NCBI RefSeq assembly: GCF_030532715.1
Contig: NZ_JAUNKO010000005.1
Span: 1 to 64,000 of the forward strand
Length of the DNA: 64,000 nucleotides
From: Corynebacterium sp.
GTDB lineage: Bacteria; Actinomycetota; Actinomycetes; Mycobacteriales; Mycobacteriaceae
Direction of reading: 5' to 3'
The first letter of the stretch is position 1. Every line of letters begins with the position of its first letter. The notes under the pieces are model-generated. The model was given only the letters and a program-made list of their open reading frames with translations. It was not told the DNA's origin and did no database searches. Shown piece by piece: positions 44,460 through 52,658 of this stretch. A program made the translations under genes and the position numbers.

Positions 44460-45501
44460 CTTCGTGGGTCCAATCTCGCACCGTGCCAACATATTCTTCG
44501 ATAAGGTCTTCGAGGGTGACGATGCCGATCACTTCGCCGCGTTGCCGCACCTGTGCCATGTGCGCGTTTCGCCGGTGGAGGAGGCGCAGCGCCTCATCAA
44601 GGGTGCAATTGCCGTCAACTGTGGTGAGGGGTCGCAGCGCAGAACGGGGAAGTTTCACGTGCGGATCCTCGGTAACCATTCGTTCGAGAATGTCTTTGAC
44701 GTGGATGTAACCAATGTAGGTGTCGCCGCCCGCGGTCACGGGGAAGCGCGAGAATCCGGTCTCTTGCACGGCCTCCTCGACGCAATACAGTGGCACGCCG
44801 TTGTCAAAGCGGAGCATGCGTACGGCGTCGTTCGGAATCAGCACTTCTCGAATAGACCTGTGGTCGGAGCGCAGCGCCTTGTTTAGGCGCGCGTGTTCCT
44901 CCGCGTCGAGCAGCCCTTCCGAACGGGATTCCGTAATCATTGTGGCGAGCTGTTCCGGGTTCACGGCCGCGTCAAGTTCGTCCTTTTGCTCGATGCCGAA
45001 CATGCGTAGCGTGACGCGGGCCATCCAGTTCATGGCCACGATCAGCGGGCGGGTGAGTGTTACAAACACCATGTGCGCGGGTACCAGCAGCATGGCCACG
45101 GATTCCGGCCCGGCGAGGGCGATGTTCTTTGGCACCATCTCGCCGAGCAGGATGTGCAGGAACGTGACAATGCCAAGGGCGATGGCGAAGGAAATCGGGT
45201 GCAGCAGTGCGTCCGGCAATCCTAACGCGTGAAACGGACCCTCGATCAAATGGGCGATGGCGGGTTCGCCGACTTTGCCCAGCAGTAGCGAGGCGATCGT
45301 AATGCCGAATTGGGCGCCCGCCAACATCATGGACAAGTGTTCGGAGGCGTAGAGGACTTTCCGGGCGCGCGGCTTGCCTTGCGCAATGAGCGCGTCCAGC
45401 CGGTCGCGCCGCGAGGAGATCAACGAAAATTCCGCCCCGACGAAGAAGGCGTTCACGGCCAATAGGACCACGGTGAGGATCACGGCATACCAATCACTCA
45501 T
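44452..45501 (-). CDS. CNNM/CBS-domain membrane protein, shorter paralogue
   Basis: A 349-residue protein: a DUF21/CNNM transmembrane region (about 1-175, VILTVVLLAVNAFFVGAEF at the start) then a CBS pair (about 200-340, with SIREVLIPNDAVRML and FPVTAGGDTYIGYIHVKD). Related proteins (CorC/HlyC-like, old name hemolysin) are linked to divalent cation transport or resistance. Unlike its neighbour it stops after the CBS pair, without a CorC_HlyC domain. Coupled to the next gene by a 4-base overlap. Confidence 0.87.
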   Translation of the reverse strand: MSDWYAVILTVVLLAVNAFFVGAEFSLISSRRDRLDALIAQGKPRARKVLYASEHLSMMLAGAQFGITIASLLLGKVGEPAIAHLIEGPFHALGLPDALLHPISFAIALGIVTFLHILLGEMVPKNIALAGPESVAMLLVPAHMVFVTLTRPLIVAMNWMARVTLRMFGIEQKDELDAAVNPEQLATMITESRSEGLLDAEEHARLNKALRSDHRSIREVLIPNDAVRMLRFDNGVPLYCVEEAVQETGFSRFPVTAGGDTYIGYIHVKDILERMVTEDPHVKLPRSALRPLTTVDGNCTLDEALRLLHRRNAHMAQVRQRGEVIGIVTLEDLIEEYVGTVRDWTHEDA

Positions 45502-46874
45502 TGGAATTGTTTCGCCTCCTCCTCGCTCATCGGGGTAAGGATCACGCGGTCGATGCGGCGGCCGTCCATAATGGCCACGCGTGCGCCCCAGCGGCCCGAA
45601 ATCCCGGATTCGAACTCGTCGTAGGCGTCGCGCTCAGTCTCCGGAAGCAGGATAATCTCTCCGGCATCTGGGATGTGGCCCATTGTCGCCATGACTAACC
45701 CGCCGACGGTTTCGTACGGTCCGTCCGGTGCGGTGTAGCCGATGCGGGCAGGTAGTTCGTCAACGCGGACGAGCCCCGACACCTCCCAACTTGCGCCGAT
45801 GCGCAGGAAGTCACGTTCCGCCTCCGCATCGTCATATTCGTCATAGACTTCGCCCAAGATTTCTTCCACCACGTCTTCGATGGTCACCAACCCGGCGGTG
45901 CCGCCATACTCGTCTGCCACTAACACGATCTGGGTGCCGGCGGAGCGCACGGCGTTGAGCACGGCGTCGCCATCCAAACTTGAGGGAACCACCGGCACAG
46001 GGCGTGCCAGGGAGCGCAACAGCACGTGGGAGCGTTGCTCGCGCGGAATGTTAAATGCGGCCTTGACGTGTACCACGCCGACGGTGTCGTCGAGGTCCCC
46101 ATCGACGATGGGGAACCGCGAACGGCCCGTCTGCTGGGCCAGGTTCAAGAGGTCCGCCACGGTATCGTCAACGGACAGGTATTCGATGGTGGAACGCGGC
46201 GTCATAAAGTCCTCCGCCGTGGATTCACCAAACTTCAACGAACGATCCAGCAACGCCGCTTGCGCGTGGGAAAGCGCCCCATGCTCCGCGGAATTGCGCA
46301 CCAGCGCGCCCAACTCCTGGGCGGAACGCGCGGAGGCAAGCTCGTCGGCGGGTTCGAGGCCAAGCTTGCGCACCAGCGCGTTGGCGGTGGCGTTGAGGGC
46401 GCGAATAAACCACCCGAACAGTCGGTTGAACATGCGCACGGGGATGACCGTGAACCGTGCGGTGCGCAGCGGATCCGTGATCGCCATGTTTTTAGGCACG
46501 AGTTCGCCGTACACCATGGACAGCAGCGTGGCTAGCGTCAACGCCAACACCAGCGCTACCGCCGGAGCAGTGCCGCCGAGGCCGAGTAGCTCCAATAACG
46601 GCGTGAAATACTTTGCCAGGATTGGTTCTGCCAAAAACCCCGTGGCCAGGGTGGTGATGGTGATGCCCAATTGCGCCCCCGACAACTCGAAGGAAAGGTT
46701 GTTGTGGGCGGCCCGCACCGCGCGGGCTTTGGCATCGTTGTGTGCTTCCACGTGGTTGTCAATCACGGAGCGTTCCATCCCGGTGAGGGCGAATTCGATG
46801 GCCACGAAAAACCCAGTCCCCGCCGTCAGCGCAATGAAGCCCAGCAGGGAGGCAATACTCAGCGCAATGTCCAT
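45498..46874 (-). CDS. CNNM/CBS/CorC-domain membrane protein
   Basis: A 458-residue protein with a DUF21/CNNM membrane part (about 1-190; start SIASLLGFIALTAGTGFFVAIEFALTG is hydrophobic throughout), a CBS pair (about 215-335, FMTPRSTIEYLSVDD; RFPIVDGDLDDTVGVVHVK; LVADEYGGTAGLVTIEDVVEEILGE) and a C-terminal CorC_HlyC domain ending near 450. Family knowledge points to magnesium or cobalt handling. It is the first of a tandem pair (Rv1842c/Rv1841c arrangement in mycobacteria) and abuts the DEAD-box gene with 3 bases between them. Confidence 0.9.
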   Translation of the reverse strand: MDIALSIASLLGFIALTAGTGFFVAIEFALTGMERSVIDNHVEAHNDAKARAVRAAHNNLSFELSGAQLGITITTLATGFLAEPILAKYFTPLLELLGLGGTAPAVALVLALTLATLLSMVYGELVPKNMAITDPLRTARFTVIPVRMFNRLFGWFIRALNATANALVRKLGLEPADELASARSAQELGALVRNSAEHGALSHAQAALLDRSLKFGESTAEDFMTPRSTIEYLSVDDTVADLLNLAQQTGRSRFPIVDGDLDDTVGVVHVKAAFNIPREQRSHVLLRSLARPVPVVPSSLDGDAVLNAVRSAGTQIVLVADEYGGTAGLVTIEDVVEEILGEVYDEYDDAEAERDFLRIGASWEVSGLVRVDELPARIGYTAPDGPYETVGGLVMATMGHIPDAGEIILLPETERDAYDEFESGISGRWGARVAIMDGRRIDRVILTPMSEEEAKQFQ

Positions 46875-46877
46875 GGA

Positions 46878-48065
46878 CTACCGGCCAGCCCTCCGTTTTC
46901 GATGTTGCCGTCGTTGGTCCACACGAGTTCCTTTCTGGGTGTGAGCGCCGGTGATCTTCGCCAGGCGCGCCGCATCAACTTCCACAGCGGATACACCTGC
47001 TTGTGCGAATAGGTTGGTAAGTTGAGAACGTTTCGTCGACGTGATCAGCGTGACCACGGTGCCCGCATTGCCCGCCCGGGCGGTGCGCCCCGCGCGATGC
47101 AGATAGGCCTTGTAATCCTCCGGCGGGTCCACGTGCACCACCAGCGACACGTCGGAGATGTCGATGCCGCGGGCCGCCACGTCTGTGGCAACCAGTACGG
47201 GGACATCCCCGCTGGTGAATGCGTCGATGGCAGCCGTGCGGGTGGCCTGCCCCTTGTTGCCGTGGATGCCGAGTGCGTTGATGCCTGCGGCACGTAACGA
47301 GGCTACCTGACGGTCAACGTCGAAACGCGTGCGGCGAAACAACAGGGTCTTGCCCTTGCGGCCCGCGATCTTGGCCACCACCGCGTCCCGGTTTTCCTCC
47401 ACCACGCTAAAGAAGTGCCGCATGGTATCCACCGACGCCTGCGCGGTGGCGTGCTGGACGGGGTTGTTGGTGTACCGATCGATCAGTTCTTGCACGTCGC
47501 CGTCCAAGGTGGCGGAAAACAGTAACCGTTGCCCGGCGGGCGTGAGTTTCAGCAGTTTATGCACCTGCGGCAAGAATCCCATGTCGGACATTTGATCGCA
47601 CTCGTCGATGGCGGTGATTTCCACCGCGGACAGAAAGAGCATTCGTTGCCGCACCAAGTCGATTGCCCGCCCCGGTGTGGCAACCAGCAGGTCCACGGGC
47701 GCCGCGAGGAACCTTGCGTCACGCTTGATGTTCACGCCGCCAACGACGGCGAGGATGCGCAGCCCGAGGGCGGCAGCCGGGGCGTCGAGACGCGAGTGAA
47801 TCTGCAACGCCAGTTCGCGCGTGGGTGCCAGCACAAGCGCGCGCGGGTATTTCGGGCGCGACGGCGCACCGGTTAGCCGCGCGAGCATGGGCAAACCAAA
47901 AGCGAAGGTCTTGCCGGATCCGGTCGGCCCGCGGCCCAACACGTCGCGCCCCGCGAGAATGTCGGGGATGGCCGCGGCCTGCACCGGAAACGGTTGCTCA
48001 ATGCCTTCGCGCCGCAGCTGGTGGACAAGTTGCAGCGGCAAGCCCAGTTGGTCAAACGTAGTCAT
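46878..48065 (-). CDS. DEAD-box RNA helicase
   Basis: A 395-residue helicase: Q-motif FDQLGLPLQLVHQL, Walker A GPTGSGKT, ATPGR (Ib), motif II DECD (a DEAD variant), SAT (III), and HRAGRTARAGNAG (VI). The C-terminus is basic (QRRQHRKRRAGR) as in RNA-binding tails. ATG 48065 begins the conserved MTTFDQLGL; an upstream extension of 16 residues overlaps the gnd end and is unlikely. Cellular role not determined; such helicases act in RNA turnover or ribosome assembly. Confidence 0.92.
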   Translation of the reverse strand: MTTFDQLGLPLQLVHQLRREGIEQPFPVQAAAIPDILAGRDVLGRGPTGSGKTFAFGLPMLARLTGAPSRPKYPRALVLAPTRELALQIHSRLDAPAAALGLRILAVVGGVNIKRDARFLAAPVDLLVATPGRAIDLVRQRMLFLSAVEITAIDECDQMSDMGFLPQVHKLLKLTPAGQRLLFSATLDGDVQELIDRYTNNPVQHATAQASVDTMRHFFSVVEENRDAVVAKIAGRKGKTLLFRRTRFDVDRQVASLRAAGINALGIHGNKGQATRTAAIDAFTSGDVPVLVATDVAARGIDISDVSLVVHVDPPEDYKAYLHRAGRTARAGNAGTVVTLITSTKRSQLTNLFAQAGVSAVEVDAARLAKITGAHTQKGTRVDQRRQHRKRRAGR

Positions 48066-48079
48066 CGTTGGCCTTGTAG

Positions 48080-49510
48080 TTAGGCCTCCACCTCGGTGCG
48101 GTCGCCGCTCCACAAGGTGTGGAAATGCCCAGCCTTATCCGTGCGCTCGTACGTGTGTGCGCCGAAGTAGTCGCGTTGGCCCTGGATCAATGCCGCCGGA
48201 AGTCGCTCGGCGCGCAACCCGTCGTAGTAGGACAGGGACGAGGCGAACACCGGGATGGGCAAGCCCGCCTGGGTTGCCACGACCACCACGCGGCGCCACG
48301 AGTCCATCAAGCCTTCCAGCTCGCCGAGGAAGTACGGGTCGAGCAACAGCGATTCCAGCGCCGGGTTCGCGTCGTAGGCCTGCACGATGCGGTCTAAGAA
48401 CTTCGCGCGGATAATGCACCCATCACGCCAGATGGTGGCGAGGTCGCGGGGGTCGATATCCCAACCGTGCTCCTCGGAACCCGCGCGGATTTCGTCGAAA
48501 CCTTGTGCGTAGGCGACCAGTTTGGAGGCGTAGAGTGCGCGTCGAACATCTTCCACAAACTCCGCCGGAACCGAATGTTGAAGCTGCCCAGACGGGAGGG
48601 TGCCTATGGTGGCTGCTCGCTGTGCCCGCGCCCCAGACAACGCACGCGCAAACACCGCCTCCCCGATGCCAGTGGTGGCAATGCCCAAATCCAGGGCAGC
48701 CTTCACCGTCCACCGGCCAGTACCTTTCTGGCCCGCGGAATCCACAATCACGTCAACCAGCGGCTTGCCTGTTGCCGCATCCACCTGGGAGAGCACCTCG
48801 GCGGTGATTTCCACGAGGTAGGAGTCCAAATCCCCGGTGTTCCACTCACGGAAAATCTCGGCGATTTCCAGCGGGGACAGGTTCGCGGCGTAGCGTAGGA
48901 GGTGGTACGCCTCGCCAATAACCTGCATGTCCGCGTACTCGATACCGTTGTGCACCATCTTGACAAAGTGGCCGGCGCCATCCGGGCCGATGTGCGTGCA
49001 GCACGGCACCCCATCAACGTGTGCGGCGATTGACTCGAGCAGCGGCCCTAGGGACTCGTAGGAAGCCGCAGGACCGCCGGGCATAATGGATGGGCCGTTG
49101 AGCGCGCCTTCCTCGCCGCCGGAAATGCCGGCCCCCACAAAATGCAGGCCGCGGTCGCGCAGTTCCGCCTCGCGGCGAATCGTGTCGGCGTAGAGGGCGT
49201 TGCCGCCGTCGATAATGATGTCGCCTTCTTCCATGGCGTCTGCCAATTGCGCGATGACCGCGTCGGTTGCGGCGCCGGCTTGCACCATGATCAATGCCCG
49301 CCGCGGACGCTCCAAGCTAGCGACAAACTGTTCGATCGTGGTGGCGGGGATAAACGTTCCCTCGGTGCCGTAGTTTGCCATAAACGCTTCCGTCTTAGCG
49401 ACGCTGCGGTTGTATACGGCGACGCGGTGGCCGTGGCGCGCGAAATTCCGGGCAATATTCGAACCCATGACTGCGAGGCCAACAACGCCAATCTGTGCGA
49501 GATTAGTCAT
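48080..49510 (-). CDS. gnd: 6-phosphogluconate dehydrogenase (decarboxylating)
   Basis: A 476-residue enzyme of the oxidative pentose phosphate pathway: 6-phosphogluconate + NADP to ribulose 5-phosphate, CO2 and NADPH. Rossmann motif GVVGLAVMGSNIARNFARHGH at the N-terminus; GAGISGGEEGALNGPSIMPGG holds substrate-binding residues; HIGPDGAGHFVKMVHNGIEYADMQ contains the catalytic Lys and Asn; RDYFGAHTYERTDKAGHFHTLW is the family C-terminus. It is divergent from the thioesterase gene and upstream of the helicase gene. Confidence 0.97.
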   Translation of the reverse strand: MTNLAQIGVVGLAVMGSNIARNFARHGHRVAVYNRSVAKTEAFMANYGTEGTFIPATTIEQFVASLERPRRALIMVQAGAATDAVIAQLADAMEEGDIIIDGGNALYADTIRREAELRDRGLHFVGAGISGGEEGALNGPSIMPGGPAASYESLGPLLESIAAHVDGVPCCTHIGPDGAGHFVKMVHNGIEYADMQVIGEAYHLLRYAANLSPLEIAEIFREWNTGDLDSYLVEITAEVLSQVDAATGKPLVDVIVDSAGQKGTGRWTVKAALDLGIATTGIGEAVFARALSGARAQRAATIGTLPSGQLQHSVPAEFVEDVRRALYASKLVAYAQGFDEIRAGSEEHGWDIDPRDLATIWRDGCIIRAKFLDRIVQAYDANPALESLLLDPYFLGELEGLMDSWRRVVVVATQAGLPIPVFASSLSYYDGLRAERLPAALIQGQRDYFGAHTYERTDKAGHFHTLWSGDRTEVEA

Positions 49511-49538
49511 GGTTCATTATCGTACCCGTTCACCCCGC

Positions 49539-49544
49539 TATACT
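49539..49544 (+). promoter_or_regulatory. -10 box for a leaderless thioesterase transcript
   Basis: TATACT lies 6 bases before ATG 49551 with no Shine-Dalgarno sequence, the same arrangement as before the methyltransferase gene at 19831. Confidence 0.6.
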
Positions 49545-49550
49545 CTGCCC

Positions 49551-49994
49551 ATGAATGTGCAAGCGTTGGTGAAACAACTCGACTCCGGCCCCCTCGATGA
49601 CCACGAACTCGACGCCATCAATGCCCGAATGGGCGGCATGGAACGAACCCTCGGCATCCGCTACACCCACCTGAGCCGGGCGGGAGTGCGCGCGGAGCTG
49701 GAGATCGGCCCGCACATTCTGCAATCATTTGGCCTGGTCAACGGCGGAACGTTCTGCACCATTGCGGAGTGCGTCGGCTCGTTCGCCGGGTGCCTTGCCG
49801 CGAATGCCCCGGTGGTGGGGCTGACCAACACTACCCACTTTTTAAGCCCCGGTACATCGGGCGTTATTCAGGCTCAGGCGCATCCGGTACACCTTGGAAA
49901 ACGGGTGCAATTATGGGAGGTTGAGTGCTCGGTCGGCGAGAAATTACTGGCTGTGACGTCCTTGCGGGCGATGGTCATGGCGGGGGTACAGTAA
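49551..49994 (+). CDS. PaaI-family thioesterase
   Basis: A 147-residue hotdog-fold protein. LVNGGTFCTIAECVGSFAG resembles the PaaI/Hit-type loop with the catalytic acidic residue in IAEC (Glu), and TNTTHFLSPGTSGVIQAQAHPVHLGKRVQLWEVE is the family strand pattern. These enzymes hydrolyse acyl-CoA thioesters; the acyl group here is unknown. It lies divergent from gnd. The next gene begins 5 bases after its stop, though it may have its own promoter. Confidence 0.87.
   Translation: MNVQALVKQLDSGPLDDHELDAINARMGGMERTLGIRYTHLSRAGVRAELEIGPHILQSFGLVNGGTFCTIAECVGSFAGCLAANAPVVGLTNTTHFLSPGTSGVIQAQAHPVHLGKRVQLWEVECSVGEKLLAVTSLRAMVMAGVQ
49987..49992 (+). promoter_or_regulatory. -10 box before the second methyltransferase gene
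   Basis: TACAGT inside the last codons of the thioesterase gene, 7 bases before ATG 50000. It could make a separate leaderless transcript in addition to read-through. Confidence 0.45.
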
Positions 49995-49999
49995 CACTT

Positions 50000-50605
50000 A
50001 TGCCAACTTGGAACGAGATTCTCGCCCGCAACCCTCAGCATTCCGAAAACTATGCGCAGCGGTGGCGCAAGTTTGTTGCCGAGGGACGCGACATTGACGG
50101 CGAAGCCCGGCTGATTGACGCCCTGGCTCCCCGCCACGCCCGCATCCTGGACGCCGGCTGCGGTACCGGTCGCGTGGGTGGTTACCTAGCCGCCCGCGGC
50201 CATCACGTGGTGGGTGTGGATCTCGACCCCGTGTTGATCAACTACGCCCGCCAGGATTACCCGGACTGCACTTGGGAGGTGGGCGATCTGTGCTTAGGCG
50301 AAATCCCCGCCGGTGAGTACGATGTCATCGTTTCCGCGGGCAACGTGATGGGTTTCCTGCCGGCTGAAGGCAGGTTAGCCGCCTTGCGAGCCCACGCCGA
50401 TCATCTGGCCCCCTCAGGTCGCGCCGTCATTGGTTTCGGCGCAGGGCGGGGCTGGAGCTTCCAACAATTCCTTGACGACGCCGCGTCCGTAGGCCTTTAT
50501 CCTTCACTGCTGCTGTCCTCGTGGGAACTCCACCCCTTCACTGAGGAGTCCGAGTTTCTTGTGGCCATTTTGGGCGCGAAAGAAAGCGCCTCACCACAGA
50601 CGTAG
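50000..50605 (+). CDS. Class I SAM-dependent methyltransferase
   Basis: A 201-residue methyltransferase. SAM motif I is ILDAGCGTGRVGGYLA (about residues 48-63), VVGVDLDPVLINYAR is motif II and APSGRAVIGFGAGRGW the post-motif. Short length, no extra domains and the UbiE-like core suggest a small-molecule substrate, unknown. It follows the thioesterase gene by 5 bases. The end of the coding region can fold as a GGCGC/GCGCC hairpin (50573-50590). Confidence 0.85.
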   Translation: MPTWNEILARNPQHSENYAQRWRKFVAEGRDIDGEARLIDALAPRHARILDAGCGTGRVGGYLAARGHHVVGVDLDPVLINYARQDYPDCTWEVGDLCLGEIPAGEYDVIVSAGNVMGFLPAEGRLAALRAHADHLAPSGRAVIGFGAGRGWSFQQFLDDAASVGLYPSLLLSSWELHPFTEESEFLVAILGAKESASPQT

Positions 50606-50765
50606 TAAGGCGCGATCCCAGGTCCTGTGTTGGGCTCTCGGACCCTCGGCTATTTCCGACGTTTGGCCAATTGGCGGAAAGAGTCCGCACGACCCCAACG
50701 GGGTATTACCTTTCACAGAGTAACCACAAGGGCGCACTTGCTATCGTAGCGCAACGAGCGGTTCC
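50606..50765. other. Hairpin-rich gap, possible structured RNA
   Basis: 160 bases between two convergent genes, with no open frame. Pairings seen: GGTCC/GGACC around 50621-50645, TTTCCG/CGGAAA around 50652-50681 with a CCAATTGG core, GCGGA/TCCGC around 50676-50690, ACCCC/GGGGT around 50694-50706 and GCGC/GCGC around 50733-50753. AGGCGC at 50608-50613 can also pair with GCGCCT at 50586-50591, competing with the hairpin inside the gene end. Neither strand matches a 6S, SRP, tmRNA, RNase P or riboswitch core I know. It may only serve termination. Confidence 0.4.
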
Positions 50766-51068
50766 CTAGGGGGTGTAACCGACAACCTCGCACTCTCCGA
50801 TGACGTTGCCGCCGTCCATAAACGGAAACCTAGAGCCTTCCGAAAGCAGGTGGTGCGGGGCGTCGTCAACGAGGAAGCGTACCTCGTCAACGAACGTTTC
50901 CAACCCTTGCTCCACGGCGGGCGTCTTCAGGGAAAACACCACGCTCCACGCAGCATCGCCTTGGTGAAGCTGCGTGTGCAACGTCAACGCGGAAGGCAGC
51001 GACCGTTGGTCGGGGGCAAACACTTCAGGGTCCCAGCGAATGATGCAGGGCAGGGGAGGCAGAGACAT
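50766..51068 (-). CDS. Small hypothetical protein, 100 residues
   Basis: Starts MSLPPLPCIIRWDPEVFAPDQ. A TAGAGT box sits 7 bases before the ATG (reverse strand), so it is probably leaderless. The protein has mixed strands and helices (SALTLHTQLHQGDAAWSVVFSL, EVRFLVDDAPHHLLSEGSRFPFMDG) with no membrane segment and no motif I know. A longer upstream reading into the ndh gene end is possible but adds a low-complexity Ser/Arg stretch. It lies downstream of ndh on the same strand, 16 bases away. Confidence 0.65.
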   Translation of the reverse strand: MSLPPLPCIIRWDPEVFAPDQRSLPSALTLHTQLHQGDAAWSVVFSLKTPAVEQGLETFVDEVRFLVDDAPHHLLSEGSRFPFMDGGNVIGECEVVGYTP

Positions 51069-51084
51069 AACGATCACTCTACCC

Positions 51085-52488
51085 CTAGCTGTTGCCGTGA
51101 TACTGCTCCGTTTCGTTGACCTCGACGACGGTGGCGGCATCATCCACATAGTCGCGAAGCTTGATCAGCGCATTACGGGAATGCAATTGGTGGCGCGTGG
51201 TGGTCAACTGCCAGCGGTTCTGGTTGAGCACATTGAGCCCCCACGACACGGCGGAAACCATGCGGTTGCGGAAACCAACGAGGAACATCAAGTGCACGGC
51301 CAGCCACAGCACCCAGCCAATGAACCCAGTGACCTCCACCTTGCCAAGCTTCACCACCGCGGAGAAGCGAGACACGGTGGCCATGGAGCCCTTGTCAAAG
51401 TATTCGAAAGGCTCCCGGTCGAGGGTGCCTGGGCGGTCGGTTTCCCGTTCGATCAGGTCCGCCACGTACTCGCCGGCCTGGATGGCCACCTGGGCCACGC
51501 CCGGAAGGTTGTCAAAGTTCATCATGTCGCCGATGACAAACACATTCCGGTGGTCGTTGACGGTGAGATCTTCGTTCACCTTTACCCGCCCAGCGCGATC
51601 CACCTCGGTATTGGTTTGCTCGGCGATCAGCTTGCCTAGCGGAGATGCGGCCACGCCCGCCGACCAAATCTTGCAATAGCTGGGGATGATCTCCACGGAA
51701 TTGTCTTGCGTCGATTTGAACGTGACATTGTCCTCGGTCACGTCCGTCACAATGGCGTTGAGCTTGACGGTGACGCCGAGTTTTTCCAGCTGGCGCTGCG
51801 CGTTGCGGCCCAAGCGCTTGCCGAACGGAGGCAGTACCTGCGGGGCGCCGTCCAGGAGGACGATCTTCGCGTCGGAGGGGTTGATGTTGGAGTAGTGGCC
51901 GCGCAGGGTGCGGCGGGACATTTCTGCGAGCTGCCCGGCGAGCTCCACGCCGGTGGGGCCCGCGCCGACGACCACAAAGGTGAGCAACCGTTCCCGTTCG
52001 GCCGGGTCGCTGCACAGTTCAGCGCGCTCAAAGGCGCCGACGATGCGGGCGCGAATCTCGTGTGCGTCGTCGATGGTTTTCATGCCGGGTGCGTACTGGG
52101 CGAAATGATCGTTGCCAAAGTAGGATTGCCCGGCGCCGGCCGCCACAATCAGGTAGTCATACTCATAAACCCGGTGGTAGTGACCAAGCTCCACGGTGAC
52201 CTGCTTATGTGCCAAGTCGATGCCCGTGACTTCGCCTTTGATCACGTGGGCGTTGTCTTGGTTTTTCAGGATTTGCCGGGTGGAGGGCGCGATCTCCCCG
52301 GAGGATAATAGCCCGGTTGCCACCTGGTAGAGCAGCGGCTGGAACAGGTGGTGGTTGGTGCGGTCGATAATAGTGATGTCTACGTCGGCGTTTTTCAGCG
52401 ATTTCGCGGCGAACAAGCCTCCGAAACCAGAGCCGATGATCACTACGTGTTGGCGGCCGCCCTCGGGGCGAAACGGCTTCTCAGACAT
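51085..52488 (-). CDS. ndh: Type II NADH dehydrogenase
   Basis: A 467-residue flavoprotein that oxidises NADH and reduces menaquinone without pumping protons. FAD motif GSGFGGLFAAKSL near residue 19; second dinucleotide motif VVGAGPTGVELAGQLAEM near 173; VFVIGDMMNFDN near 318 is the third FAD contact. The C-terminal part (GWVLWLAVHLMFLVGF) is the membrane-anchoring helix typical of NDH-2. It is divergent from the CFA-like gene, with about 170 bases of shared control region. Confidence 0.95.
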   Translation of the reverse strand: MSEKPFRPEGGRQHVVIIGSGFGGLFAAKSLKNADVDITIIDRTNHHLFQPLLYQVATGLLSSGEIAPSTRQILKNQDNAHVIKGEVTGIDLAHKQVTVELGHYHRVYEYDYLIVAAGAGQSYFGNDHFAQYAPGMKTIDDAHEIRARIVGAFERAELCSDPAERERLLTFVVVGAGPTGVELAGQLAEMSRRTLRGHYSNINPSDAKIVLLDGAPQVLPPFGKRLGRNAQRQLEKLGVTVKLNAIVTDVTEDNVTFKSTQDNSVEIIPSYCKIWSAGVAASPLGKLIAEQTNTEVDRAGRVKVNEDLTVNDHRNVFVIGDMMNFDNLPGVAQVAIQAGEYVADLIERETDRPGTLDREPFEYFDKGSMATVSRFSAVVKLGKVEVTGFIGWVLWLAVHLMFLVGFRNRMVSAVSWGLNVLNQNRWQLTTTRHQLHSRNALIKLRDYVDDAATVVEVNETEQYHGNS

Positions 52489-52621
52489 TGTGTTGAGTGC
52501 TCCTTGGAACTGCGACTATTAGTAAACAATTTGTTCGTATGTCTGACTATCGTAATGTGTTGTCGCCAGGATCACACCTTCGGCGCTGCCTCCGCAGCTC
52601 GCGGCCTTGAAAACGGTACGA

Positions 52622-52636
52622 TGTGAACCGGCTTCA
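52622..52636. repeat. Inverted repeat in the ndh/CFA-like control region
   Basis: GTGAA and TTCAC flank CCGGC just after a TACGAT box and before the GAGGAG ribosome binding site (52651-52656) of the CFA-like gene. It is short and could be an operator or chance. Confidence 0.3.
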
Positions 52637-52658
52637 CGCTAGTTTTTTGAGGAGAATT

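Noticed and set aside
50606..50765. Part of RNase P RNA (a CGGAAAGAGTCCG resembling the GAGGAAAGTCC core)
   Set aside because: The resemblance is short, the distal conserved elements are missing and the gap is less than half the needed length.
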